Below are positions 13,694 through 26,268 of a stretch of 64,000 nt of DNA, in pieces. The translations under genes were made by a program, and so were the position numbers. The DNA comes from Hyperoodon ampullatus (taxonomy: Eukaryota; Chordata; Mammalia; Artiodactyla; Ziphiidae). Location of the stretch: contig OX457056.1 in NCBI GenBank assembly GCA_949752795.1, positions 174,306,428 through 174,370,427 on the forward strand, read 5' to 3'. Under the pieces are notes generated by a model. That model worked only from the letters and a program-made list of their open reading frames with translations. It ran no database searches and had not been told where the DNA came from. Position 1 is the stretch's first letter. Each line of letters begins with the position of its first letter.

Positions 13694-15248
13694 TACACTC
13701 TTGAAAAAGGAAAACAAAGTTGGAGTTCTCATATTTCCTGATCTCTAAACTTATTACAAAGCTACAGTAGTTAAAAGTGTGGTACTGACATAAAGAGAGA
13801 CATATAGGTCAATAGAATAGAGAGCCCAGGAACAAGCCCTCAGAAACAGGGTCAAATGATTTTCAACAAGGGTGGCAAGACCATTCAATGGAGAAAGGAC
13901 TGTCTCTTCAACAAATGATGCTGGGAAAACTGAATATCCACAGGCAAAAGAATGAAGCTGGATCCTTACTTTAACATAAAATGTATCAAAGACCTAATGT
14001 GAGACTTAAAACTACAAAACTCTTAGAAGAAAACACAGGGGAAAAGCTTTATGACACTGGATTGGCAAAGATTTCTTGGATATGATACCAAAGCATAGGG
14101 AACAAAAGTAAATATAAACTGGACACCAAATTACAAACTTCTGTGTGTCAAAGGACACAATGAATAGAATTAAAAAGAAATGGAATATTTGCAAATCACA
14201 TATCTGATAAGGAGTTAATATTCAGAATAGATAAAGCACCTACAATTCAACAACAAATAACTCAATTAAAAAATGGACAAAGGATTTGAACATTTCTCCA
14301 AAGAAGATACACAAATGGCCAACAAACATGTGAAAAGATGCTCGATACCACTTACCATTAGTGAAGTGAAAATCAAAACCAAAATGAGATATCACCTCAC
14401 ACCCAATCAGGTAAGCTACTACCAAAATAAAAAAAGAAACAAACAAAACCCCAGAAACTAAGTCTTGGCAAGGATGTGGAGAAATTGGATCCCCTGTGCA
14501 CTGTTGGTGAGAAAGTAGGACGGTGCTGCCCCTAGGAAAAGCAGTACAGTGGTTCCTCAAAAATTCTAAGGTAGAATTACCATATGATCCAGTAATTCCC
14601 TTCTGGACCTAAACTCAAAAGAACTGAAAATAGGGACTAGAAGAGATCTTTGTACACTCATTTTCATAGCAGCACTATTCACAAAAGACAAAAGGTAGAA
14701 ACAACCCAAATGTCCACTGGCAAATGAATGGATAAAGAAAATGTGGAATATACATGCCACCTTAAAAAGGAAATAAATTCTGACATATGCTTACAACATG
14801 AATGAACCCTCAGGACATAATGCTAAATGAAATAAACCAGTCAGAAAAAGACAAATACTGTATGATTCCACTTACATGAGGTGTCTAGAGTACTCAAATT
14901 TATGGAAACAAACTAGAATGATGATAGCCAGAGGCTGGGGGCGGGGAGTGGGGAGTTGTTGTTTAATGGGTATAGAGTTTCCATTTTGCATGACCAAAAA
15001 GTTCTAGGGATTGATTGCAAAACAACTGTGTATATATTTAACCTTTAGGAAATGAACCTTCCAATATAATTATTTTTAAATGAGAATATGAAGGACACAG
15101 TTCAGCAGAATGGATGCTGAATTTCTACTGAATTCTTTTCAAAATTGACCATCACATAATTTGCAAACTGACCTAAAACCTAGCATTTTTGTTTGGAACT
15201 CATAAAGGATCAGTGCTTAAAAGTAAGATTTTAAAAAAGGTAATGAAG

Positions 15249-15461
15249 GGCTTCCCTGGTGGCGCAGTGGTTGAGAGTCCACCTGCCAATGCGGGGGACA
15301 CGGGTTCGTGCCCTGGTCCGGGAGGATCCCACATGCCGTGGAGCGGCTGGGCCCGTGAGCTGTGGCCGCTAAGCCTGCGCATCCGGAGCCTGTGCTCCAC
15401 AATGGGAGAGGCCACAACAGTGAGAGGGCCGCGTACCGCAAAAAAAAAAAAAAAAAAAAAA
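15249..15461 (+). mobile_element. CHR-type SINE, short form
   Basis: Full-length head 'ggcttccctggtggcgcagtgg', body and A-tail. The perfect target-site duplication ggtaatgaag lies at 15239-15248 and 15462-15471. Confidence 0.96.
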
Positions 15462-15484
15462 GGTAATGAAGACTAGGTGGGAAT

Positions 15485-15850
15485 AAAGCTCACTGTTGAA
15501 CATACCAGGAATTTATCCCTGTGACCATCTGATTAATTGCCCACTAAGCCATCTCCCTTTCCTTCCTGGACACATACCTAGACTACATTTCCTGGATTCT
15601 GTGTAGTTAGGTGTGGCCACAACTGTGTTTTGGCCAATGGATTGTGGGTAGAAAAAATATATGCCATCTCCAGGCCTGATCCATAAAACCCTCCCATGTG
15701 CCATCCTCCATCCTCTGAGGAAGTACCAAGAGAAGGGCAGAAACCTTGGTGAGAACTCCTGGGGAGAGGTGCCAAGCTAGGAACATACATGCCAGACTAT
15801 TACTTCAGCAAGAAACTTTTATTGCGTTAAACCTCTAAAATGTTGACTTT
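15485..15850 (+). mobile_element. LTR-like old repeat (MaLR/ERVL type)
   Basis: It has 'ccctttccttcctggacacatacctagactacatttcctgg' and 'ggtgtggccacaactgtgttttggccaatgg', ending 'gaaacttttattgcgttaaacctctaaaatgttga'. This pattern is of an old mammalian LTR with an internal processing signal. The subfamily is not assigned. Confidence 0.5.
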
Positions 15851-15879
15851 TTAAAAAAGTTTACCCAGACTCAACATGA

Positions 15880-17825
15880 AACTTAAAAAAAAACTAAGCG
15901 GTAAAAATTTGTTAACCATGGCTGGCCACCAAATTGACGTTTTTACAGTTTCATAAAGGAATGGACACTGATAACAAAAAATACCTGTTTAGAACTGGAG
16001 TTCATTACTTTCACATGGAGTATCTTCCTAGACACAATCTTCAACCTGAGTTGGTACACATGACTAGACCTGGCTTTGCAAGCAATCATAACTTGCATAT
16101 ATTTGCTCATCTGAACACTCAATTTTTCTGTACAAGCAAAACTTCATCAATATTATATGCCAAGACAGAATGAACACAATGATCACAAAATTGAAAATAC
16201 GATTAGCTGAATTCTTTACATTGTTCGAACAACCCCAATCAGGAATGCATCTGAAGAGCCCTCCGAAAATATTTTGGACTTTTTGAATATACTTAGAATA
16301 CTCTGGTAAATAAAAGCCTTCATCAGATAGGCTCAAACTAGATGGCAGCAGCATACAACAGAATTTAACTCTTTTTCCTTCTACCATTTTATATACATGA
16401 CACAGAAGGACAGTACATGTTTAAAACAGAATGAAGCAAAACTTTGTTAAACAAGTTCTAAACTAATTCTAAGCATCCAACTCTATAAGCAAAGGTAGCG
16501 GTCCATTGCTGACTACATAAATGGGGGTTCCTTAATATTCATATTATGGTCCTGTAAGTTCACACTCAGTATCCACCTCTGAACCAGTGACATCCACGGT
16601 GAAAAGATGCTGAAAAAAGGCTATGACCAGAGGCTGCCTGAGACTTCATTCCACACAGAGCTGGGCACACCAGGGAAGGTAGAAAGACAGGACTCATTAA
16701 CCTACAATGATTAAGTTAATACTCAACTTGTGTTTCTCAATTGATGCCTCCAGTATTCCAGTATTACCACTGGCTATGAGCCTCTAATGGCCAATATAAG
16801 ACATGGTTCTAGACTGGAGACCCATAGGTAGGTTGGGAAGAAAATTCAATTAATACCAAAACTTAAAAAAAATCTTATTGATTGCTATTTCATCTTTGTC
16901 TAAAACCAAGCAACATATAGTCAAAGATTTTTATTACTGACAAATTTATGAAGTTACAAATTTCTCCTTGAAGAGTTTATTTATACAAATAAATCTATTG
17001 GTTTTATTATTACTTATATTTCAGTGGGAAAAAAAGTGAGTTGATCCATGACAGTATTAATATAAATTTAGGGAAAGTACAGCAAAATTGGCGTAAGTGA
17101 TAAAATGACTTAAGTTCGGGAAATATCATAAGTAGTTATAAATAATCAAATCATTTCTTAGCTAAGAGCACTGAAGTGAATATTAAAGTAATTGAATGAT
17201 TCTGGGAATGTGAAAGGAAAAGCAAAATTAACATTTGTTTTAAATTTCGGATTGCTGTTGTATGCAACACTTAACTTGATGGTTTAGTTTAATTCCTGCA
17301 TTAAATGCATTCAGTTAATTTTTTTATTTCCTCATTTTTTATGGTCTCAACCAACTTCAGTTTGGGTATTTGAACTGAATGCCTGAAATACACAGGCCTA
17401 AATGTTTTAACATTGTTACTTCTCAATAATAAACACAATCTAAACCTTAGCATCTACACATAAATTGCCATCTGTTTATATTATACCTATTTATATAAAT
17501 AGTGAACATGGATGTAGAGTTACATTAAGTTACACGTGCAAAACAGCCTGAGATTTAGAAATTAGTTGCCACCTATTTACAACCTGAAATAGTAACATAC
17601 TTTTACACATGTATATAAATCACAAAAAATACTCATACACAAACCTAATTTCTAATTGTTACCTAAAAATAGATTAGTATATAACATCATTATATATGTA
17701 TAAAGTGTGCATATTACACACATTACATCGTATGTAACAGCTTGATTTAAAGAAAAACTTTCATGGAATAAATCATGTGTGTTTCCTTAAGTAGAACATA
17801 ACCAATTATACCTTATTATGAAATT
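15880..17825 (-). other. AT-rich, repeat-poor block resembling 3'UTR or conserved non-coding DNA
   Basis: About 1.9 kb without SINE, L1 or LTR phrases that I recognise. On the minus strand it reads like untranslated mRNA: many TTTTAAA/TGTA stretches, several AATAAA hexamers (for example near 16925-17000), and no long frame. The longest frame (107 codons at 16387-16064) has no recognisable domain. It lies 2.9 kb downstream of the ADGRA3 stop, same strand. Confidence 0.3.
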
Positions 17826-17838
17826 AAAACTCAAAATA

Positions 17839-18197
17839 GGGACTTCCCTGGTGGCACAGTGGTTAGGAGTCCGCCTGCCAATGCAGGGAACACAGGTTGG
17901 ATGCCTGGTCTGGGAAGATCCCACATGCCGCGGAGCAACTGAGTCCGTGCACCACAACTACTGAGCCTGCTCTCTGGAGGCCATGTACCACAACTACTGA
18001 GCCCGCGTGCCACAACTGCTGAAGGCTGTGCGCCTAGAGCCCGTGCTCCACAATGAGAAGCCACCGCAATGGGAGGCTGGCACACTCAACAAAGAGTGGC
18101 CCCTGATCTCCGCAACTGGAGAAAGCCTGCATGCAGCAACAAAGACCCAATGCGGCCAAAAATAAATAAATAAATGAAATTGAAAACAAAACAAAAC
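17839..18197 (+). mobile_element. CHR-type SINE, long form
   Basis: Head 'ggacttccctggtggcacagtgg', an internally expanded 'ccacaactactgagcc' segment (two tandem variants near 17955-18020), then the 3' unit 'agagtggcccctgatctccgc' and an (AAAT)n/A-rich tail. The target-site duplication is aaaactcaaaata at 17826-17838 and 18198-18210. Confidence 0.95.
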
Positions 18198-18210
18198 AAA
18201 ACTCAAAATA

Positions 18211-19679
18211 ACCAGGATGAGAATAAAGTTTAGTAAAATTATAGATAATAGACACTGTAAAGAGCACGGGTGCTTGCCTTCAGAGAAGCAATCAAAGCAC
18301 AGAGGACATGGCATCAGAGAACGTGGACCTGGTCCTGGATGTGGCATAACCTGCTGGTACTTCAGCAGGTAAGAAACTCTTTGAGCCTCAGTTGCTGAAA
18401 ATTTAAAATGAGGAAAATGAATGAGCCGATTTTTAAGAAAACTGAAACGTATCTTAAGTTTATGATTCTATAAAAAACAGAGAAACCTCAACTAGCAACA
18501 AGCCATAGATTATAAAAGACAAACATGGAAAGGATGCAATGTTTTATTCACAAACATAAAATTTCAATTCAACTACTAAGAATATAACGCATCAAGTCAT
18601 CACTCATCAACTATGCTTTGTGTATCAAAACACTCTGAATATTTTTAGTGGAATCTTCATTTTATTCCAAATATTTGATTTCTTTCCAGTCCCCAACTCT
18701 ACCAGTCCCAGGCTTCTCTTCCTTCTGTTACCTACAAGAAGCTCTGTTTAAATTAATAAATGCTTACTGAAGGGTGAACATTTCCAAGAAGGGAAAGCCC
18801 TCATTTCCTGTGGAAGTAGGAAAAAGCAGAACAAAGTTCTTTTTCTGTTTGACCTACGGGTCAAAGAAACAGATTAAACGTTGGACTGATGAACTGAAAA
18901 ATAACAGCAAAATTTAAATAACAATAACAATTAAAAAAAAGAATTATTTACTCCATTCCTCATTAGTTTGTCTTGGTCATTTCTAAACATCATCCTGCAC
19001 ATATATATCAACTTACCTGGAGACCCTAGGCTAGGCAGTAGTTAAGTGTACAGGTGCCAGATCTATCTACTTAATTGCCTTGTTTCCTCCACCAAGAAGA
19101 ATGCCTTTAAAACAACACCTAACAAAAGGCTTAAACAGAAGCACCAGTTTTATTATTGCGAAGCAAAATAATTTCTAATGCAGTAACCCAATGAAAAGTG
19201 AACACTTACACTATAATGCGTGATCGCCTGGTAGCATCTCTGAGAATTACTCTAAGTAAGCAGTAAATTGCTCAGATTTTGAGGTTTATCAAGCTTGACT
19301 TCAGCATTTCTTAGATATATATTTTGAATCTGATCTGATTCAAACCTCGAGACTACTGCCAAAAACAGATCTAAGCTGTGCCAATCTTTTCAGGCATTGA
19401 CTTGCCTATCGGAGAGAGGTGAATGCACAAAGGAGCCAGGGCAGACCCGATCTAACTTTCCCGGAAAGGACCCCAGTGAGCCTGGAGACAGGAGATAGAT
19501 AAGGACTGCAGCGCATCATTGACCAACGATAACTTTTGCATCAGACCTGTTTTTGCCCTCAGCGTGGAATTTAAAAATTAGAACTTTAGCATGAACCTGA
19601 GGAACTTTATCTGTTTAAGAACAAAGTAACAGCCAACAGATAAGAGCCAATATTGAAGAATCCAAAATAAGTGAACGTG
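18211..19679. other. Unassigned sequence downstream of ADGRA3
   Basis: No gene or repeat named. Composition is similar to the block at 15.9-17.8 kb. Confidence 0.35.
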
Positions 19680-19950
19680 AACCTTGTATGACACCTCTCC
19701 ATTTATGTTCATATATGGGAAGGGGATGAAGAGGCAAACTTCCAGTTATAAAATAATTAAGTCATGGGGATGCAACGTACAGCATAGGGAATAGAGTCAA
19801 CAATATTTTAAGAACTTTGTATAATGACGGACGGTAACTAGACTTACCGTGGTGATTACTATCTCCATAATGTATAAAAATATCAAATCACTATGTGGTA
19901 CACCTGAAACTAATATAATAAGTCAACTATATTTCAGTTAAAAGAGAAAT
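19680..19950 (+). mobile_element. L1 3' end fragment
   Basis: The 3'UTR pattern 'ataattaagtcatggggatgcaacgtacagcatagg' and 'atcaaatcactatgtggtacacctgaaactaatataa', ending 'caactatatttcagtt'. Confidence 0.75.
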
Positions 19951-20336
19951 AACATGTGCTGGGGGAAAAAAAAAGAATGAATAAGTAAACCCAAATATAA
20001 ACCACTGAAAAGCCACAAAAATATCAAAAATAGTATTAATAAGATGGGCAAAAGTAATGCAATTTAGGAAAAGCTTTTTAGGCATCTCCATTTTCAAAAA
20101 AAATTCTGTGAGATTAAAAAAAAAACTTGTAGCATTTAAAAAACTGTATTTATAAAATACAGCAATCCAAAAGCTCTTAGATTTATATGCCATCAGTGGA
20201 GCTAATCATGTAAAAATCTGATAACTGATACATGTATAATTCTCATTAAACTATCCCAATGCACAAACTTCATTAAAATAGCACTAAATGCTCCTAAAAT
20301 GTAAAAATATAAGATTGACACAATGACAAACACCTA

Positions 20337-20342
20337 TTTATT
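20337..20342 (-). terminator. ADGRA3: Polyadenylation signal AATAAA (distal), ADGRA3
   Basis: Reads TACAATAAATAGGTG on the minus strand. A GU-rich downstream element (GGTGTTTGTCATTGTGT) follows within 20 nt, the usual arrangement of a strong poly(A) site. Confidence 0.6.
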
Positions 20343-20562
20343 GTATTACATACAAACCTGAAATGTTAAGTAGATATTACAGATCCCAAGAAAATTACAT
20401 TTCAGATTCCCAAAATGTCCTACTGGTGCTTTGACAACTAAAGCAAGCACCAGAGGGTTTTTAGAGGTTTTTTTTTTTTTAAGAGGGTTTTTTTTTTTTT
20501 CAAAATTGATAAAAAAGCAACACGTGGGGGATATAAAATACATAAAATACAAAACTTAGAAG

Positions 20563-20568
20563 TTTATT
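20563..20568 (-). terminator. ADGRA3: Polyadenylation signal AATAAA (proximal), ADGRA3
   Basis: Reads TTTAATAAACTTC on the minus strand, 118 nt after the stop. A U-rich stretch (GTTTTGTATTTTATG) follows. It could give a shorter 3'UTR isoform. Confidence 0.45.
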
Positions 20569-20686
20569 AAAAATTCTTTTGAATCCCTAAGGGTGGCTGT
20601 AAACAGTCGGTTTTTACATGTTCATAGCTTAAAGGAATTTGAGTATCACAGTTTATATGGATTTCTGCCCAGGAAGCCCACCAATG

Positions 20687-21929
20687 CTACACAGTAGTTT
20701 CGTGTTTCCATAATCCAGTCCTCACATTGCCAGTGCTATCCATACCCAGCAAGGGTCCATCCTGCCCAGTGCTTTTGATTGGTCCGTTCTGAATGGCCAA
20801 GTTGAGGCCATAAGACTTCTGCTGACTTTCAAGTTCAACTACAGTTGGCTTCCTTAAGGCATCTTTTTTACTACTAGTTGAAACAGGCTTTTCAAAATTC
20901 CTGCTGCTTTTGGGAAGTGTGCTACAAGCATCACTGCTATCTTGTTGAGGCGGGTTGTACTGTCTCTCTCTGTAGGCTAAGTAAGCCCTTCGACTCCGAG
21001 AGTGTCCTTCATTACTGCCCGGCCGGCTTTTCGACAGGCCATTCTGCACGCTGCCTTCCACGCTCGTGGGGACGTCATAGGCATATTCTCTTAGGACTGT
21101 GAGTCTGCTGGCCCGGTGCCCTTTACTTCTGTTTTTATGATGGCGGCTTGGGTGTACGTTTGTTCGAAATGGAACTTCTAAAGGCGCCACATGCATTTTA
21201 ATATCATTGTCCATCGAATGCTCTGTCAGACTATTGTCAAGCTGAGGTGTGGCGTTCAAAGGTAGAGAGTTGGTATGGCACTGAGCTGCAGCAGCCTGCA
21301 AGTTTGTTAATTTGCAGCCCTGGGAGGAGTTTTTGAAGCTCGATGCACTCTTGTTTGTGCATGAAGATTCTGTGCTGCTGTTGGTGCACTTGGGGGCCTC
21401 CCCGCTCGGCCCACTGGAGCTGGGGGGCTGCACGTTGACCTGGACCGAGTACGCGCTCCGGCCCGGGCAGCAAGTCATGATCCACGCGAGCCGGACGTCC
21501 TCCCTGTTGACACAATGGTGAACCACGATGAATGCACTGAGGCTCAAACACGTGGCTCCAAAAAAGAAGCTAAAAACCAAGTCTAAAGGGTAATACAAAG
21601 AAACAGCCAAGGCCCCAAACATCCACAAAGCGACATATAAGAGCAAGGTAAGGCTGGCTCCCAAAAGTTGAGCATGGAAAGTATGCTCATTTTCCAGGGC
21701 TGATGTCGAAATGAGGGAGAGAGACAGGGAATCCTGATGATTTACTTCGCCATTTTCATTGGCTGCCAGCCTCTGCTGCTCCTCACTGGGTTCCTTCAGC
21801 TCGTATTTGCGCTCAGGGTGTCTTTTCAACTGAATAAATATGCTTAGAAAGTACATACAGTTTACAAAAGTGATGAAGCTGGCAGGCCCGTAGAAGGCTC
21901 CCAAGGAGGGTTCCCATGCCATCCAGCAG
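20687..21929 (-). CDS. ADGRA3: ADGRA3 last coding exon: helices 5-7 and cytoplasmic tail with PDZ ligand
   Basis: 1243 bp from the acceptor ttctttcctag to the TAG stop at 20689-20687. It begins [14 protein letters not shown], with the conserved loop-2 Cys, then helix 5 ([14 protein letters not shown]). A third intracellular loop of about 55 residues contains [13 protein letters not shown]. Helix 6 ([17 protein letters not shown]) and helix 7 ([19 protein letters not shown]) follow. The tail of about 270 residues is rich in Ser, Asn and basic residues ([28 protein letters not shown]) and ends KHETTV, a class I PDZ ligand known to bind Dlg1 in GPR125. The internal ATG at 21922 is not a translation start; the frame is open upstream through the splice site. 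Confidence 0.98.
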
Positions 21930-24900
21930 CTAGGAAAGAAAATGGTGAACCAGCTCAGATGCTACATATGTCAACAAACCGTTTAAGAAACTGCAGTAAA
22001 CTTTAGTGCTTAGGAAACAGTTAGAAGAGAAGCAATCGACTCAGGTACGCAGAGAACACGAAATACTCACTAGGGCGCATTTGGCCGACTACCGTAATTC
22101 TTGATGTTTGCTGCCGCTGTTATGCCACAAACGATAACGGGTATACCGCCACCGATCAGGTAAAACCTAGAAAGGGCAGTGATGGAAATAACAGCACATC
22201 AATCCAATTTATTAAGGTAGATACATCACAGTATCTCAGTACTGCAGAAGTTATTCCTTAAAGATTCATTACTATTCCAATAATGCATTGAAGGTTAACA
22301 TTTAAAGCCTGCCTTGTTAACTTTTTTAAAGTTTTTATTTATTTTGGATTTCTTTTTTTAAAAAAAGCGTAAGGTTTCTGAGTTAAGGAAAGCTGATCAG
22401 CTTCTGCCACCCTGTGGACAGGCAAAGTAACAGTAAGCTACTACAGGTAGGGCTTCAGTTTATACTTCTTTCTTTTGGGGGAATGGGGCTTCTTTTAGAT
22501 TCAGCTGATGAAGCAGAAAGTTAGTCCACTACATAATGGACTTTAAGATCTTACTGCACCACAGGTCAGACTAAATATGTAATGACGTTATTTATTTATT
22601 AATGTCCAGCTAAACCTGCATATTCCAGGATGTTCTACTGCTGTGTATGGTTATCTTCAGTCAGCTGAGATCGGGACAAGGAAGATACCTGGATCCCAGC
22701 AACGTCCTGCAGCGCTCAGGCCCTTCCTGACCCCTTTCCCACAGACTAGCTGGTGCAGGCAGAAATGAGGGAGACAGAGTGGCTGGTCCGATGAAGAACA
22801 ACTTTTTGCGGGGAGGTACAGCTTCTTTGAGTTCTCTGAAAAGAGAACAGGGAACGTCCTGCCCCGGCTAGCTACCCCTGGGTATAGCCAATCTTAATTC
22901 TGCATTTGCCAGGTCCAAAGACAGAGTCCAAATGCTAACTGGCTGGATAAAGGCAATATTCGTAACACACTTCCCATACATTTTTTCTTAGTCATGCTCA
23001 CAGGTACTAAAACCCTTCAATATGATATCATTGCTGAAAAAGACAGCTAATTACCCTATAAAACTCTAACCCTGTCTTCTATTTCACAGATTAGAGGCAG
23101 GCCAACGTCCGTGACCCTGCCCTGCTTCCTGCTATACTAATTCATAGCTGCTTCTTACCTGAAAAGAAGGCATCAGTTCACCCAAATTTATCTCGGGCTC
23201 CACATTCCTCTCTGCCACTCCTTCCCCACCCCTGACTCTGGCACTGCCTGTTATCAAATAACCCTTATTTTGCAGCTTTAAATCTTCTTCTCCACTGCAT
23301 ATTTCTTCCAGCCTATAAGTCTACTCACGTTTTCCCTATCTTCTAAAACTTTCCTTCAACCACCACCTTCTTTCTTGCTCCCTTTGGTGACAAACCCCTG
23401 GAAACAATAGCACCATCAAGTGCCTCACCTTTGTCACCTTATTGTGAGATGAGGCCGCTTCCACCTACCATGCTACTGAAACCGCCCTCTCTGGGGCCAG
23501 CAGACTCAAGGCAAGCCCCACATCCACCCTCCAGGTAGCCGCGATGCTGGGGTTTCTTTTAAACTCAGGGACATGGGGGAAGGAGAGCATCCTAAAGGGT
23601 GAGCCTGCAGCGTCTAAAGCAAAGGGGGTACCTGCAGGCCACTAGGGACTGCACAGGCTTTGCAGCCCAAGCTGCCTTTTTGTTTTTCATCACCTAACAG
23701 AAAGGAAACCTAACAGAAAGTTGCATGAGCATAGGTAGGATTCCTATCTCTTAGCTAAACGCCATCCTTCAGTTCCTTTAATACCAATGACAGGGGTGTC
23801 AAATCACATCCTGCGATCTGACCGTGGCCCAGCACTCCTGCTGCCCTTTCCCACCCATGGAACCACTCTCTCCCGAATCTTCAATGTTCTCCTTCAATTC
23901 TTCCCTTTATCTGCTATGGCCCATTGATACGGCCCAGGGATCATTCTTAACTAACTTTTCTCTAGGAGAGGTTGCTCGTTATCACTGCTTCAATGAATAC
24001 ACGTGAAAACATCTCCTGTCCTGTCCAGAGTACACGTAGCTCGATTTCTCTGCTGAGCACCAGACTCCCAAACTGTAAACTTTCCACGACAGAGTGCTGG
24101 TGAGCCCACCTCCCCTGTGCTTACCCTCCCGGAGTCCCCACATCTGCTTTTCCCCTATGATTTTCTCAGTTGATGGATGCACCATCTGCAGAGGGACCTT
24201 AGCGAACTGGAGTAAACACTCTGCAGCCACCTTCGAATCCTGGCACACACCCTCAAATCCAGCTGGCCATCAATCCTGGAGAAACTGCCTCAAGTGTCTG
24301 AACACGTATCCTCTCTAATCTCCATGCCACTGTTCTAGCTGCAGTCCTCACGGGGACCCCCGAATGACCTCAGTGGAATTATTTATATATGTCCCCTACC
24401 CTCCAGCATTCCAATGTATAGCCCACATTTTAACCTGCGCCCCCCGCCCAAGGTCTGAAACTCAGTTTTCACTCTGAATCCTACTACTGTACACTGTACA
24501 CCCTAGGTTCCTGCCACAGCCAAACTGCACTTCTCACATTTGCTCAGCTCGCCACGGGATCCTGTGTCTGGAGTGCAACCTCCATCCTCTGTGCTGGTGG
24601 TCAAGCAACTCCTAATAGCCTACCATCCCCCGCAGAATTAATGGCTCCTTTGTTGATACCTTCAAATAACACATCTCCACTCCAGCTCTTACACAGCTGC
24701 AGTGGGTTCTTCTTTCAGACTGTCTCCTCAGACTGTAAACCCCTCAAGGGCAGGAGGTTTTCCTTCAGTCCCTGGCCCAGAGCAAGGTACACATCCAGCA
24801 TTAAACACACTCAGAGACACTGATCGACTGACTTCTACTCATCCAGCACAAGAATCCATTGACAACTGATTCAGATTATAATGGTAGGAACATCATGACC

Positions 24901-26237
24901 CCAAAACTGTTTTGTCTTTTGTAGAGAATAACCACATGGATATGTACTTGACTAGGTTAAAATCTATCACATGACCTCAAGGAAATAAAAACAGCTAATA
25001 TTTTCACAGAGCTTCTCTGTGGCCAGTACCGTCTTAAGTGCTTTACAAAGTAAGTCACTTATTCCTCACAACAACTCCGTGAAGGAGAATCATTCCCACT
25101 TTGTATGAGATAGAAAGGCATACAGAGGATACATAACTTCACAAAGCACTCCCAGTTGCAAGGCTGCTTACAAGTCCATTTTTTTTACTTTCCAAAATTC
25201 ACTGAGCAATTTTTTGTTATGACCATGCTTCATTAAATTTAAGATGTAATGGACCTTTAACATAAAACAGTACACAAAGATATTAGATACCTGAGCATTG
25301 GTCTTGGTGGAGGTGGCAGCTCATCAGGATCCTGGCATCTTTTAGCTTTTCTAGTGACTTGTTTGTAGATATTTCGAGCTGTCACTCCCACCCAGAGGAC
25401 TGTAGCAAGGGTGGAATAATGAAGAATTATTCCAACCTAGAAAGAAGATTGAAGAATACATGAACTAAAACAAACAAAATTCCCCTTTATAATTATAAAG
25501 TATAGTAGCTGCCAGTAAGCTTTATCAAAAAGATTGGTAAGTTACTTCTGAAAATCTGACTAAAAAACAGTATGAAGGTGTATTCTAATGATCAATTCCT
25601 TCGCCTGCTGATGAAACAAAGAAAGCACTCTAACAGACATATAATAGAGGATCAAATCAACAGCTGGACCTAGGAGGCCCACAGACTACAACTTATACCC
25701 AAGATGATTCTAAATATATCACGGAATTCACTCCTGGACAACAATAAGCCAAAGGCATGTTACTCGTAGATGCTATGTTATAAATTAGAGTTGAGTTCCT
25801 AAAGCCCATTTTAAGGAGGAATATAGAAGTCAAGGGTAACTAGAGGGTGAAAGTCACAGCACACAGAGTCAGAGACCTGAGTAGTTCTAATTCAGAGCTT
25901 TTATATATCAAAATGGTAAGCGAGCAATATAACAGATTGATTATTTTAAGTGAGTGAGCTCTGAAATCAACAAGTTTGCCTGGTTTTAAAGCAAGAATCC
26001 ACCCCTTGTGACACCTTAGCAAGCTTGCATAACATCTCAAGCATTGTTTTCCTCATTTGTAAACTGAGAATAGTATAAAACTACCATGAGGCTTTGAAAA
26101 AGACAGTCTATATAAAGCATTTAGCACATCGCCTGGTCCCTGATAAGCAATTAAAAATACGGCAATATTTTTATTATTACTTATTAAGAGTATGGTTTTA
26201 AGAAAATAATGTCAACCTTTCCGAAATTAATGTTCCT

Positions 26238-26268
<31 letters not shown>

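Larger units (their letters stand above)
10700..15095 (+). mobile_element. Old L1 (ORF2 and 3'UTR) with three nested insertions
   Basis: ORF2-like phrases run in order along the plus strand. They include 'gaccatggatcaatttc'-type reverse-transcriptase DNA (11370-12130), 'ttctattcaacatagtactggaagtcctagcc' (12746 on), 'gagacctacagatttagctcaatccc' (13194 on), 'gaaaaaggaaaacaaagttggag' (13701 on), and the C-terminal region at 14240-14870. Three younger elements split it (12137-12725, 13043-13175, 13317-13693). It is not coding-competent. Confidence 0.75.
20320..20686 (-). other. ADGRA3: ADGRA3 3' untranslated region (predicted)
   Basis: About 370 nt from the stop to just beyond the AATAAA at 20342-20337. 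It includes two long A-runs on the transcript strand (plus-strand T-runs near 20469 and 20489). The end is inferred from the signal and the GU-rich sequence after it. A shorter form ending near 20545 is possible. Confidence 0.6.

Noticed and set aside
13321..13700. Possible processed gene in the MLT1 LTR at 13.3 kb
   Set aside because: Its start and end phrases match MaLR LTRs and it interrupts L1; no coding frame.
16064..16387. 107-codon minus-strand frame
   Set aside because: AT-rich, no recognisable domain and no splice or homology support; treated as part of the non-coding block.
21237..21551. Alternative minus-strand frame and plus-strand frames inside the last exon
   Set aside because: They are shadows of the long ADGRA3 frame in the same DNA.
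21922..21922. ATG at the head of the 411-codon frame as a gene start
   Set aside because: The frame continues upstream through CW and a splice acceptor; the Met is internal, between helices 4 and 5.
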